DNA of 48,268 nt. Source: Thermoleophilaceae bacterium (GTDB taxonomy: Bacteria; Actinomycetota; Thermoleophilia; Solirubrobacterales; JACPNS01). The notes under the pieces are model-generated. The model did not search any database. It was not told the origin of the DNA and worked only from the letters and a program-made list of their open reading frames with translations. The number at the start of each line of letters is the position of its first letter. Position 1 is the first letter of the stretch. The position numbers were made by a program, and so were the translations under genes. Positions 38,385-46,154 of the stretch are shown here, in pieces. The stretch covers positions 1 through 48,268 of the forward strand of contig JAEMSX010000015.1 of assembly GCA_016462645.1 (NCBI GenBank), read 5' to 3'.

Positions 38385-39600
38385 TCGCCGGCGTTCCGTA
38401 TTTGCGCAGGATCTTCTCGCGCTTGCGCGGGTGGATGTTCAGGCGGCTCATGTCACCGCCGTAGTGATCGACCGTGCGCTGGTCCATGATCCGGCGCCAG
38501 AGCGGCGGGATCAACGCGTAGACGATCATCGTCGCGTAGCCCTCCGGGAGCTCGGGCGCCTCTTCGTAGTGACGCAGTGACTGGTAGCGGCGGGTCGGGT
38601 GCGCGTGGTGATCGCTGTGGCGCTGCAGGTGGAAGAGGAACACGTTGGAGGCGACCATGTTGCTGTTCCAGCTGTGGTGCGGCTGGCAGCGCTCGTAGCG
38701 GCCGTCTTCCTTCTTCTGGCGCAACAGGCCGTAGTGCTCGAGGTAGTTGACCACCTCAAGCATTGAGAAGCCGATCACAGCCTGGACGAGCAGGTACGGA
38801 AGCACGACCCAGCCGAAGACCGCCGTCAGTCCGGCGAAGAGCACGATGCTCATGAGCCAGGCGTTCACCAGATCGTTCTTGATCGTCCAGAATCCGTCGC
38901 CAGTGCGTTCGAGGCGCTTCTTCTCGATGCTGATCGCCGACTTCAGACTGCCGTAGACGGTGCGCGGCCAGAAGGCGTAGAAGTTCTCGCCGAAGCGCGA
39001 GCTCGCGGGGTCCTCCGGCGTGGAGACGCGCACATGGTGGCCGCGGTTGTGCTCGATGTAGAAGTGTCCGTAGAAGGTCGGGGCGAGTGCGATCTTGCTC
39101 AGCCAGCGCTCGAGGCTCTCGCGCTTGTGCCCGAGTTCGTGCGCGGTGGCGATCGCGATTCCGTTGACTGTCCCGAGCGTGAATGCCAGGCCGATCGACT
39201 CAACCGTGCTGAGACCTCCGTAGGCCCAGAGGTAACAGCCAAAGATCAGGCCCGCGTACTGGACAGGAACCCACGCATAGGTCACGCGGCGGTAGTAGCG
39301 GTCTTCCTCGAGCCACTTGAGGATGCTGTCCGGCGGGTTCTCGGCGTCAGTGCCGATCAGGTGGTCGAGGCCGGGGAAGATCACGAAGATCAGCAGCGGT
39401 CCGAGCCAGTAGACGGCGCCGACTCCGGTGAGCTGGTCGATGATGTAGGCGCCGAACGGCGCCATCGGGATCAGCACCGCGAGCATCCACGCGTAGCGCT
39501 TGGGGTCGGTCCACGACTCCGGCGGATTCAGCTCGATCGGGTCGTCGTGGTCGTGGTGGTGCTCGGCCGGTTCGAATGTGGGTGAGGCTGTGCTTGACAC
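38380..39600 (-). CDS. alkB: alkane 1-monooxygenase, first copy
   Basis: The 406-residue product is a membrane diiron hydroxylase that oxidises the terminal carbon of alkanes. It has HELGHK (154-159), EHNRGHH (183-189), LQRHSDHH (325-332) and NYLEHYGLLR (285-294). The N terminus has an EHHHDHDD cluster like its neighbour. It lacks the Gly/Pro-rich tail of the second copy. The GTG start has AGGAG 7 nt upstream. The two proteins are so similar that an in-place tandem duplication is the simplest reading. The first in the cluster, it is preceded by its own strong promoter. Confidence 0.96.
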   Translation of the reverse strand: MSSTASPTFEPAEHHHDHDDPIELNPPESWTDPKRYAWMLAVLIPMAPFGAYIIDQLTGVGAVYWLGPLLIFVIFPGLDHLIGTDAENPPDSILKWLEEDRYYRRVTYAWVPVQYAGLIFGCYLWAYGGLSTVESIGLAFTLGTVNGIAIATAHELGHKRESLERWLSKIALAPTFYGHFYIEHNRGHHVRVSTPEDPASSRFGENFYAFWPRTVYGSLKSAISIEKKRLERTGDGFWTIKNDLVNAWLMSIVLFAGLTAVFGWVVLPYLLVQAVIGFSMLEVVNYLEHYGLLRQKKEDGRYERCQPHHSWNSNMVASNVFLFHLQRHSDHHAHPTRRYQSLRHYEEAPELPEGYATMIVYALIPPLWRRIMDQRTVDHYGGDMSRLNIHPRKREKILRKYGTPAT

Positions 39601-39644
39601 GCTTCTGCTCCTGGATCGGTGCGTTCCGGGGCGCGCGCGTTGAT

Positions 39645-39726
39645 CGAATTACAAAAGCGCTCCCCGCGTCTGGTTACTTGACATCATAACGACTTTTGTA
39701 AACCTTGTCAAGAAATGATGTAAAGG
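39645..39726 (-). promoter_or_regulatory. promoter, leader and operator box of the first alkB copy
   Basis: On the minus strand -35 TTGACA (39711-39706) and -10 TATGAT (39688-39683), 17 bp apart, make a near-consensus promoter. CTTGAC/GTCAAG arms (39677-39682, 39707-39712) flank it exactly as in the second copy. AAATGATGTAAAGG (39713-39726) directly upstream of the -35 is identical to the Old Yellow Enzyme promoter box (31811-31824). ACATCA (39681-39686) overlaps the -10. Confidence 0.8.
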
Positions 39727-39730
39727 TTTT

Positions 39731-40495
39731 TCAGGATCCCTGCTCGGTCGGTCTGACCAGCAGTTCGTTGATCGCGACGTGCTTCGGGCGCGTGATGATG
39801 AAGCTGACGATCTCGGCGATGTCCTTCGACTGCAGCGGCTCGACATGGCCCAGTCGCTCCTTCAGCGCGTCCTGCGCGCGATCGTTCATGTGCGTGGCGA
39901 GTTCGGTCGCCACGAGGCCCGGTTCCACTGCCGAAACGCGGACGTGCTTCTCGTTGACCTCCTGCCGCAGGGCATCGGTGAACGCAGTGACGCCGAACTT
40001 CGTCAGGTTGTAGACAGCCGAACCCGGGCGCGCGAGACGCCCCGCGACTGAGCTGGTGTTGATCAGGTCGGCGACGCCGCGGGGCGAATCCGCTGCGGCG
40101 GCTGTCAGGTGCGGGAGTGCGGCGTGGGCTGCGTAGAGCAGGCCCTTGATGTTGATGTCGACCATGCGCTCCCAGTCATCGACGTCGGCGTGCTTGGCGC
40201 TGCCGAGCAGCATCACACCGGCGTTGTTGAAGAGCGTGTCCAGTCGCCCGAGCGCTTCGACGGTGCGCTCCACGGTGGCCTCGGCCTGGGCGCGGTCGGA
40301 CATGTCGGCTTCGATCGCGAGCGCCTTCCCGCCCGCGTCCTCGATGCGTTTGACCAGCTCGTCGAGCCGGTCCTTCCGGCGCGCCGCGACCGCGACCGCG
40401 GCGCCCTGCTCGGCGAGCATGATCGCGGTGGCCTCGCCGATGCCGCTGCTTGCGCCGGTGATCAGCGCGACTGTTCCATCCAATTTGTTGCTCAT
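39731..40495 (-). CDS. SDR-family oxidoreductase
   Basis: The 254-residue product is a classical SDR (ITGASSGIGEA, AARRKDRLDEL, LFNNAGVML, NTSSVAG with catalytic Ser, and YNLTKFGV in place of the usual YxASK, retaining Tyr and Lys). It resembles SDR family oxidoreductases of the YdfG/3-oxoacyl-reductase-like type; the substrate is unknown. It lies just upstream of the alkB genes on the same strand but is separated by their promoter, so it is probably transcribed separately. I chose ATG 40495; the longer frame is antisense to the MBL gene. Confidence 0.87.
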   Translation of the reverse strand: MSNKLDGTVALITGASSGIGEATAIMLAEQGAAVAVAARRKDRLDELVKRIEDAGGKALAIEADMSDRAQAEATVERTVEALGRLDTLFNNAGVMLLGSAKHADVDDWERMVDINIKGLLYAAHAALPHLTAAAADSPRGVADLINTSSVAGRLARPGSAVYNLTKFGVTAFTDALRQEVNEKHVRVSAVEPGLVATELATHMNDRAQDALKERLGHVEPLQSKDIAEIVSFIITRPKHVAINELLVRPTEQGS

Positions 40496-40559
40496 GCCTG
40501 TGGTTCTATCAGCGGGGTGCTGACGCCCGGGCCGGTCGCGCTCGGGTAAGTTGCGCGCT

Positions 40560-41249
40560 GTGACGGACCAGAACTTCACCCGCGTTCGCCGCTTCGGAAT
40601 GCTGAACGTCTTTCTCGTCGAGGAGGAAGACGGCCTGACGGTGATCGACACGGCGATGAAATCGTCAAAGCAGATCGTGCAGGCTGCGGCGCTGAAGAGC
40701 TTGCCGATCAAGCGCGTGGTCCTGACCCACGCGCACGACGATCACGTGGGCAGTCTGGACGCGCTGGTCGCGGCGGTCCCGGATGTCGAAGTGATCATGA
40801 GCGCGCGCGATGCGCGGTTGCTGGCCGGCGACTTCTCGTTGGATGCGGATGAGCCGCAGGACAAGATCCGTGGCGGGCTCAAAGGCCAGCAGACCGTGCC
40901 GACCCGCGAGCTGGTCGACGGCGAGCTGGTTGGCTCGCTGCGCGCGATCTTCACGCCCGGTCACACGCCGGGGCACTTCGCGCTGATCGACGAGCGCGAC
41001 GGAACGCTCTTCGGCGGCGATGTCTACTCGACGCTCGCCGGGCTCGCGACTTCGGCGGTGACAAACCCGCTCTTCCCACTGGTCAAGATGGGCACCTGGC
41101 ATCCGCCGACGGTGCTTGAGAGTGCTCGCAGGCTCGCCGAGCTTGACCCCGCGCGGCTCGCGCCCGGCCACGGCCGGGTTTTCGAGGATCCAACCAGCGA
41201 CATGATCAAAGTGATCGACAAAGCCGCAAAGCGCGTCGGCGAGCGCTAG
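40560..41249 (+). CDS. MBL-fold metallo-hydrolase
   Basis: The product (about 229 residues) is a metallo-beta-lactamase-fold enzyme. The metal motif is THAHDDHVG (H57, H59, D61, H62 from this start), with later ligands in TPGHTPGHFAL, LFGGDVYS and APGHGRVF. Members hydrolyse thioesters, lactones or phosphodiesters; the substrate is unknown. I prefer GTG 40560 to TTG 40551: TAAGTT (40547-40552) ends 7 nt before the GTG and would overlap the TTG. The ion channel gene follows 11 bp downstream. Confidence 0.85.
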   Translation: MTDQNFTRVRRFGMLNVFLVEEEDGLTVIDTAMKSSKQIVQAAALKSLPIKRVVLTHAHDDHVGSLDALVAAVPDVEVIMSARDARLLAGDFSLDADEPQDKIRGGLKGQQTVPTRELVDGELVGSLRAIFTPGHTPGHFALIDERDGTLFGGDVYSTLAGLATSAVTNPLFPLVKMGTWHPPTVLESARRLAELDPARLAPGHGRVFEDPTSDMIKVIDKAAKRVGER

Positions 41250-41260
41250 TTTTTTGCTGG

Positions 41261-43051
41261 TTGAGCTCGACTGACACGACCCTCGGCCCATCGTCATCGC
41301 AGGACGATCCCCGCGACTGGACCGGCCACGTAATCGTCTGCGGTCTGCACGTCAACTCGCTCCGCGCGATCGAACTGCTGATCGCCACCGGCACAAAGGT
41401 CGTCGTGCTCGACGACGAGCCCGACAAGCGTCTCGTGCCGACGCTCGCTTCGTGGAATGTTCCGTTGCTCCACCGCGGGGACGGACCGGAAGAGTTTGAG
41501 CTCGCCGGAGTGGGTGGCGCGAGCGCCGTGATCTGCGCCGAGTCAAGTGATCTCCTGACCTTGCAGACCGCCCTGCTCGTGCGCGACATCAGCGAGGACA
41601 TCAAAGTGATCGTCGACATCGACAACCCGTCCGTCGGGAAGGCGATCGAGGGCGTGACCGGAGAAGGCAGCGTGCTCGACGTGGCCGGGTTGTTCGCTCC
41701 TTCGGTTGTCTCCACCTGTATGGGCCACGACGCCGACAGACTGGACATCGGCGGCAAGGAGTTCTTCGCGGCAACCGTGCGCGTGGATGAATCGGGAACG
41801 CTGCGCGAAATGTTCGGCGATCTCGCGCCGATCGGAGTCGCCCGCGAGAACAGCGATGAGGTTCTGATCGGACCCTCGCGTGATCTGAGGGTCGAGCCCG
41901 GGGATCGAGCATGCGTGATCGGCCCGACCGAGGACCTTGAAGCCGCGCAGATCGACCTCGAGGCGAGCAGCGACGACGATCGCGGATATCTGCGGCGCCA
42001 ACTCGATCGCGCGGAGCGCACGTGGCGCGTGGCGACCGAGCACACGGACTCGGCGCTGAAGATCACGCTGTGGCTGGGCCTGGCTGTGGTGATCGTCTCG
42101 GCAGTGATCCTCGGTCTGTTCTACCGCGAACCGGATGGCACGCGTCTGACGATTCTCGAAGCGATCTACTTCACGTTCGAGACCGGCGCGACGGTCGGCT
42201 TCGGCGATTTCTCATTCGCCGATCAGAGCAGCGCGATGCAGGTGTTCGCGATCCTTCTGATCGTCTTCAGCACCGTGATCGTGAGCCTGATCTTCGCCTT
42301 GATCACCAACTTGCTGGTCAGCCGCCGCATCGAGCAGTCGCTCGGCCAGGGCCAGGTGCACGAGTTCCATGGCCACACGGTGCTGATCGGACTGGGCTCG
42401 GTGGGAATGCGCGTGATCCAGGGCCTGCGCCAGCAGGGCCGCGATGTCGCGGTGATCGAGCGCAACGCGGACAACAGCTACATCCCGCTGGCGCGATCGC
42501 TCGGCGTGCCGGTGATCATCGGCGACGCGACGCTCGGAACGACGCTGGATTCAGTCAACCTGGACACGGCCTCGTCGGTCGCAGTGATGACCTCGAGCGA
42601 CCTCACCAACATCGAGACGAGTCTCGCGGTACGCGGGAAGCTCGGCGATCGCTGGGAGGCGACGCCGGTGGTCGTGCGTGTGTTCGACCGCGCGCTGGCA
42701 GATCGGTTGTCGCGATCGTTCGGCTTCCAGCACGTGTGGGCGTCGGCGTCGATCGCGGCGCCGTGGTTTGTCGGCGCGGCGGTCGGGCTTGAGGTGCTGT
42801 CGACCTTCTACTTCGCGAGCGAGCCGTTTCTTGTGGCGACCCTGGAGATCAGCGATGGGGGCGGCCTGACCGGGGCGACGATGCTGGACCTTGGCGCGGA
42901 TATCCGCGTGGTCGCGATTGATCGCGGAGATCGGTTGGAGTACCCGCCGCGGCGGGACACGAAGTTCATGGCTGGGGATCGGGCTTATCTGGCCGGGCCT
43001 TATGAGGAGTTGCTGCGGGTCATGCGGCGGGATCGGGACGCTGCGGCGTAG
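41261..43051 (+). CDS. RCK-pore-RCK potassium channel-like protein
   Basis: The 596-residue protein has a cytoplasmic TrkA/RCK-like N-terminal region (about 21-230: HVIVCGLHVNSLRAIELL with a degenerate Rossmann glycine motif, then a TrkA_C-like part), a two-helix pore module (TM1 about 268-288, selectivity filter TVGFGD 311-316, TM2 about 327-353) and a second RCK unit (about 372-590) with an intact GLGSVG (377-382). The usual bacterial form has only the last two parts. RCK domains gate K+ channels by binding ligands. The TTG start is preceded by TAGTTT ending 8 nt upstream. Confidence 0.82.
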   Translation: MSSTDTTLGPSSSQDDPRDWTGHVIVCGLHVNSLRAIELLIATGTKVVVLDDEPDKRLVPTLASWNVPLLHRGDGPEEFELAGVGGASAVICAESSDLLTLQTALLVRDISEDIKVIVDIDNPSVGKAIEGVTGEGSVLDVAGLFAPSVVSTCMGHDADRLDIGGKEFFAATVRVDESGTLREMFGDLAPIGVARENSDEVLIGPSRDLRVEPGDRACVIGPTEDLEAAQIDLEASSDDDRGYLRRQLDRAERTWRVATEHTDSALKITLWLGLAVVIVSAVILGLFYREPDGTRLTILEAIYFTFETGATVGFGDFSFADQSSAMQVFAILLIVFSTVIVSLIFALITNLLVSRRIEQSLGQGQVHEFHGHTVLIGLGSVGMRVIQGLRQQGRDVAVIERNADNSYIPLARSLGVPVIIGDATLGTTLDSVNLDTASSVAVMTSSDLTNIETSLAVRGKLGDRWEATPVVVRVFDRALADRLSRSFGFQHVWASASIAAPWFVGAAVGLEVLSTFYFASEPFLVATLEISDGGGLTGATMLDLGADIRVVAIDRGDRLEYPPRRDTKFMAGDRAYLAGPYEELLRVMRRDRDAAA

Positions 43052-43072
43052 CTGGTTGGTGCTGCTGCCTTT

Positions 43073-43315
43073 GGGTTGCCATGTTTTGGCGGCGAAAGGG
43101 TGCGGACCGTGCACCCGGTAGGACCCTGGAAGATCCTTCCTTTCAACCGCCCCCAACCTCGGTTGATGGGAATTCGTAACGCCTGTCCGAGCGGTTCGCT
43201 CTCCGTGCTCCTGCCCTCCCCGGCGCCGGCAAGGAATACCGGCGCCCACGGCAACAGGCAACCCTTTAAGCCGAGACGCCGCCGGGCGGGAGCCCGGCGG
43301 CGCGTACAGCTTTTT
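43073..43315 (+). ncRNA. candidate structured RNA with terminator
   Basis: No gene fits this stretch between two convergent genes, but it folds strongly. GGGTTGCC (43073-43080) pairs with GGCAACCC (43257-43264), closing a domain that holds GGGTGC/GCACCC (43098-43116), GGAAG/CTTCC (43128-43140), TCAACC/GGTTGA (43143-43148, 43161-43166), GAGCG/CGCTC (43189-43201) and the nested CCGTG/CACGG with GGCGCCGG/CCGGCGCC (43203-43251). GCCTGT/ACAGGC (43181-43186, 43254-43259) competes with the closing stem. A GC-rich 11-bp hairpin and T5 follow. I do not recognise a family. The plus strand is preferred only because of the T tract. Confidence 0.5.
43277..43315 (+). terminator. strong hairpin with T tract
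   Basis: CGCCGCCGGGC (43277-43287) and GCCCGGCGGCG (43292-43302) form a perfect 11-bp stem with a GGGA loop; TTTTT follows at 43311-43315. It could end the structured RNA or the ion-channel mRNA on the plus strand, and the desaturase mRNA on the minus strand. Confidence 0.65.
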
Positions 43316-43336
43316 CTGCTTGAAGCGAGAGTCCGG

Positions 43337-44413
43337 TCAGGCGACTGCCTGGCTTTCGCTCTCGGCTTCTGTTGCTGTGGCCAGAGGAGATGCCGCGCGG
43401 GAAGTGGACAGACCCGCGCCTGCATCTTCGGAACCCGTGGCCGAGCTGTCAGGGATCGACTCCACGAGGGAATCTGTTTCCTGGCTTCGCTGGGGAGCGA
43501 ACTGTTCTGCGTCATCCGCTGCTTTGGAGACGCGAAGGAGTGCCTCGATCTGCTCGTCCTTGGGAACCTTGACGTTCCAGGCGAGTCCGGCCTTTTCAAG
43601 ACCCTTGATGATGTAGTACGCCGGGTCGAGCTGACGCTCGAGCAGGCCGTGGCGCGCTGAGGTCGGGAAGGCGTGGTGGTTGTGGTGCCAACCCTCGCCG
43701 AGCGCGACGAACGCGACGGCCCAGTTGTTGGTCGACTGGTCCTCGATCTCGAACGGCTGGTTGCCGTACATGTGGCAGATCGAGTTGACGCTCCAGGTGG
43801 CGTGGTGCTGCAGGAAGATACGGACGAAGCCGCCCCAGATCATCGCCGTGAACCCTGCGTACAAGGTGAACCCGCCGAGCAGGAAACCGAGTGCGAACGG
43901 GATCGCGAGGCCGAGCAGCACCCAGGAGAAGAAGTGCTTGTCAACCCAGACGATGTCGGGATCGTTCTTCAGGTCGCGGGCGTAACGTGAAGCCGAGGCG
44001 CGCTCGTCGCGGCTGAAGAGCCAGCCCATGTGCGAGTGGTACCAGCCGACGAACACACCCTTGATTCCCTGGTGGTCGTGGGTGTGGGGGCTGTGCGGGT
44101 CACCCTCTTCGTCCGTGAAGTCGTGGTGCTTGCGGTGGTCGGCGACCCAGTGGATCGGGGCGCCCTGCACTGACATCGAGCCGGCGATGGCCAGTGTGAT
44201 CTTGACCCAGCGCTTCGCTTCAAACGAGCGGTGTGTCAGGAGGCGGTGGTAACCGACGGTGATTCCCGCGCCGGTGAAGACGTACATCGCGGCGAGGATT
44301 CCGAGGTCGAGCCAGTTGACGCCATTGTTCCAAAGGAGAACGATCGCGACAAGGAAGCCAATGAAGGGCAGGGCGACTGCGGTAATCGTTATACGGCGTT
44401 CAAGTTTGCTCAT
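43337..44413 (-). CDS. acyl-CoA / fatty acid delta-9-type desaturase
   Basis: The 358-residue product is a membrane diiron desaturase that introduces a double bond in acyl chains. The three His boxes are HRLLTH (56-61), HRKHH (93-97) and HNHH in GEGWHHNHHAFP (near 250), in the spacing of stearoyl-CoA desaturases, with about four membrane helices. The last 70 residues are an acidic Ser/Ala-rich tail that is not part of the conserved core. I chose ATG 44413 over a longer frame; TAAATT ends 7 nt upstream. It is divergent from the PucR gene. Confidence 0.9.
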   Translation of the reverse strand: MSKLERRITITAVALPFIGFLVAIVLLWNNGVNWLDLGILAAMYVFTGAGITVGYHRLLTHRSFEAKRWVKITLAIAGSMSVQGAPIHWVADHRKHHDFTDEEGDPHSPHTHDHQGIKGVFVGWYHSHMGWLFSRDERASASRYARDLKNDPDIVWVDKHFFSWVLLGLAIPFALGFLLGGFTLYAGFTAMIWGGFVRIFLQHHATWSVNSICHMYGNQPFEIEDQSTNNWAVAFVALGEGWHHNHHAFPTSARHGLLERQLDPAYYIIKGLEKAGLAWNVKVPKDEQIEALLRVSKAADDAEQFAPQRSQETDSLVESIPDSSATGSEDAGAGLSTSRAASPLATATEAESESQAVA

Positions 44414-44505
44414 GGGATGTAATTTACGGTCAAAAGAGCAACGATTTCGCGCCTCAGAGTAAGAACTTTTCGGCATTTTTTGTAGTTTTCTTATAAAATG
44501 ACCGA

Positions 44506-45693
44506 ATGAGCGCAGATATCAGCACCCGAGCAAGCCGGCCGTGGGAGCGGCTGTCGGAAACCTCGGCGAGCTTGATGGAGAGTCATCGGCGCGCGATCGC
44601 CGAGGAGATCCTGATCGAGATCGGACGCGAGATCCCGGCCTACACGCGTCCGCTTGAGGGCGCGTTCGGCGAAGGACTGCGCGGCGGCGTCGAGCAGGCA
44701 CTGATGCAGTTCGTCGCGATGGTGCGCGACCCCGAGACCTCGCTGCGCGAGGAGGGTCGACGCGTGTACGTGGCGCTCGGCCGCGGAGAGGTCGAGGCGG
44801 GGCGATCGATCGGCGCGCTGCTCGCCGCCTACCGTCTCGGCGCCCAGGTCGCGTGGCGGCATCTCGCCGACGCGAGCATCAAGGCCGGTCTCGAGCAGCG
44901 CGAATCGAACCTGCTCGCCGAATCGATCTTCGCCTACATCGACGAGCTCTCCGCCGAATCAGCCGAGGGTTACGCGCAGGCCCAGGCCGAGCAGGCGGGA
45001 GAGATCGACGCGCGGCGCGCGGAGCTGATCGACCTGCTCACCCGGGGCACGCTCGGCGCCGACCCGCGCGCGCTGGCGGCCGCCGCCGAGGCCGCCAACT
45101 GGACCCTCCCCCGCGAGGTCGCCGTGCTCACCTGGCGCGAGGATCTCGGCCGCGCGCCGGCCGGTCGTCTGCCGCAGAATTCGATTGTGCGCGGCGACGA
45201 ACAGCAGTACGTCGCGCTGATCCCGGAACCGCGCAACGCGGCGCGGCGCGAGCAGCTGCTGCGCGCCTTCGCGCGAATCCCGTCAGGACTCGGCAGCTGC
45301 GCCGAGCTTCGCGACGCGCGCCACTCCTACGCCCACAGCCGCGCCATGCTGACCTACGGCGAGGAGATGGACCTGCCGGGGATCGTCGCCGCCGACGACA
45401 ACCGCCCGATCCTGATCGCCAACTCCGACCGCCTGCTCGCCGACGAGATCGTGCGCGAACGCCTCGCGCCGCTCGACGATGAGACTCCGGCCTCGCGCGA
45501 GCGCCTCACCGAGACCTTGCTCGCCTGGCTGCGGCACAACGGCAGCATCACCGAGGCGTCCGAAGAACTCCATGTTCACGCGCAGACGCTGCGCTACCGG
45601 ATGACCCGCCTGCGCGAACTGATCGGCGACGGTCTCGACGATCCCGAACTGCGCTACGAGCTCGAGTTCGCGCTGCGCGCATCGCGCTCGTGA
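44506..45693 (+). CDS. PucR-family transcriptional regulator
   Basis: The 395-residue product has a helical N-terminal RsbRD-like region (about 10-150: SHRRAIAEEILIEIGREIPAY...LGAQVAWRHLADAS), a GGDEF-like/PucR middle region (about 165-320) and the PucR C-terminal HTH (LTETLLAWLRHNGSITEASEELHVHAQTLRYRMTRLRELIG, about 335-377). It is divergent from the desaturase gene across 92 bp, so it may control that gene. TATAAA (44492-44497) ends 8 nt before the ATG, implying a leaderless mRNA. Its end overlaps ogt by 40 bp. Confidence 0.87.
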   Translation: MSADISTRASRPWERLSETSASLMESHRRAIAEEILIEIGREIPAYTRPLEGAFGEGLRGGVEQALMQFVAMVRDPETSLREEGRRVYVALGRGEVEAGRSIGALLAAYRLGAQVAWRHLADASIKAGLEQRESNLLAESIFAYIDELSAESAEGYAQAQAEQAGEIDARRAELIDLLTRGTLGADPRALAAAAEAANWTLPREVAVLTWREDLGRAPAGRLPQNSIVRGDEQQYVALIPEPRNAARREQLLRAFARIPSGLGSCAELRDARHSYAHSRAMLTYGEEMDLPGIVAADDNRPILIANSDRLLADEIVRERLAPLDDETPASRERLTETLLAWLRHNGSITEASEELHVHAQTLRYRMTRLRELIGDGLDDPELRYELEFALRASRS

Positions 45694-46154
45694 GCCAGTA
45701 GCCAGGTCTTGCGCTCGAGGCCGCCCGCGTAGCCGACAAGCGCGCCCCCTGCACCGATCACGCGGTGACAGGGAACGATCACCGCGATCGGGTTGCGGTT
45801 GTTCGCCATTCCGACCGCGCGGGCCGCCCTGGGGCGGCCGACGGCAACGGCAATTTCGCCGTAGCTGCGCGTCTCGCCGTAGGGGATCGCTTCGAGCGCG
45901 CGCCAGACCGCGCGTTGAAACTCGGTGCCCTCTGGCCGAAGCGGAAGATCGAACGCGTCACGTTCTCCGGCGAAGTACTCGTTGAGTTGCTCGATCGTCT
46001 GGGCGAATGCCCGCTGATCATGCGTGAGGCCGTCCTTGCGCCGGTCGAAATCACCGTCGCCGTTCATCAGCAGTCCGTGAACGGTCCGGTCGTCGCCGAG
46101 CACGAGCAACTCGCCGATCGGACTGTCAGTTGTTGCGAAGTGAGTGCTGGTCAT
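45654..46154 (-). CDS. ogt: methylated-DNA--protein-cysteine methyltransferase
   Basis: The 166-residue product repairs O6-alkylguanine by moving the alkyl group to its own cysteine. The acceptor is C129 in VPCHRVIGAGGALVGYAGG; the helix-turn-helix region PYGETRSYGEIAVAVGRPRAARAVGMANNRNP precedes it. The N-terminal domain is short, as in Ogt. The ATG overlaps the Ada-AlkA stop (ATGA), so the two repair proteins are made together. The 3' end overlaps pucR by 40 bp. Confidence 0.92.
   Translation of the reverse strand: MTSTHFATTDSPIGELLVLGDDRTVHGLLMNGDGDFDRRKDGLTHDQRAFAQTIEQLNEYFAGERDAFDLPLRPEGTEFQRAVWRALEAIPYGETRSYGEIAVAVGRPRAARAVGMANNRNPIAVIVPCHRVIGAGGALVGYAGGLERKTWLLAHERDARSANSSS

Noticed and set aside
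43052-43336. c-di-AMP riboswitch controlling the potassium channel
   Set aside because: The region is downstream of the channel gene and downstream of the desaturase gene, so it cannot be a 5' leader of either, and I could not match the ydaO consensus.
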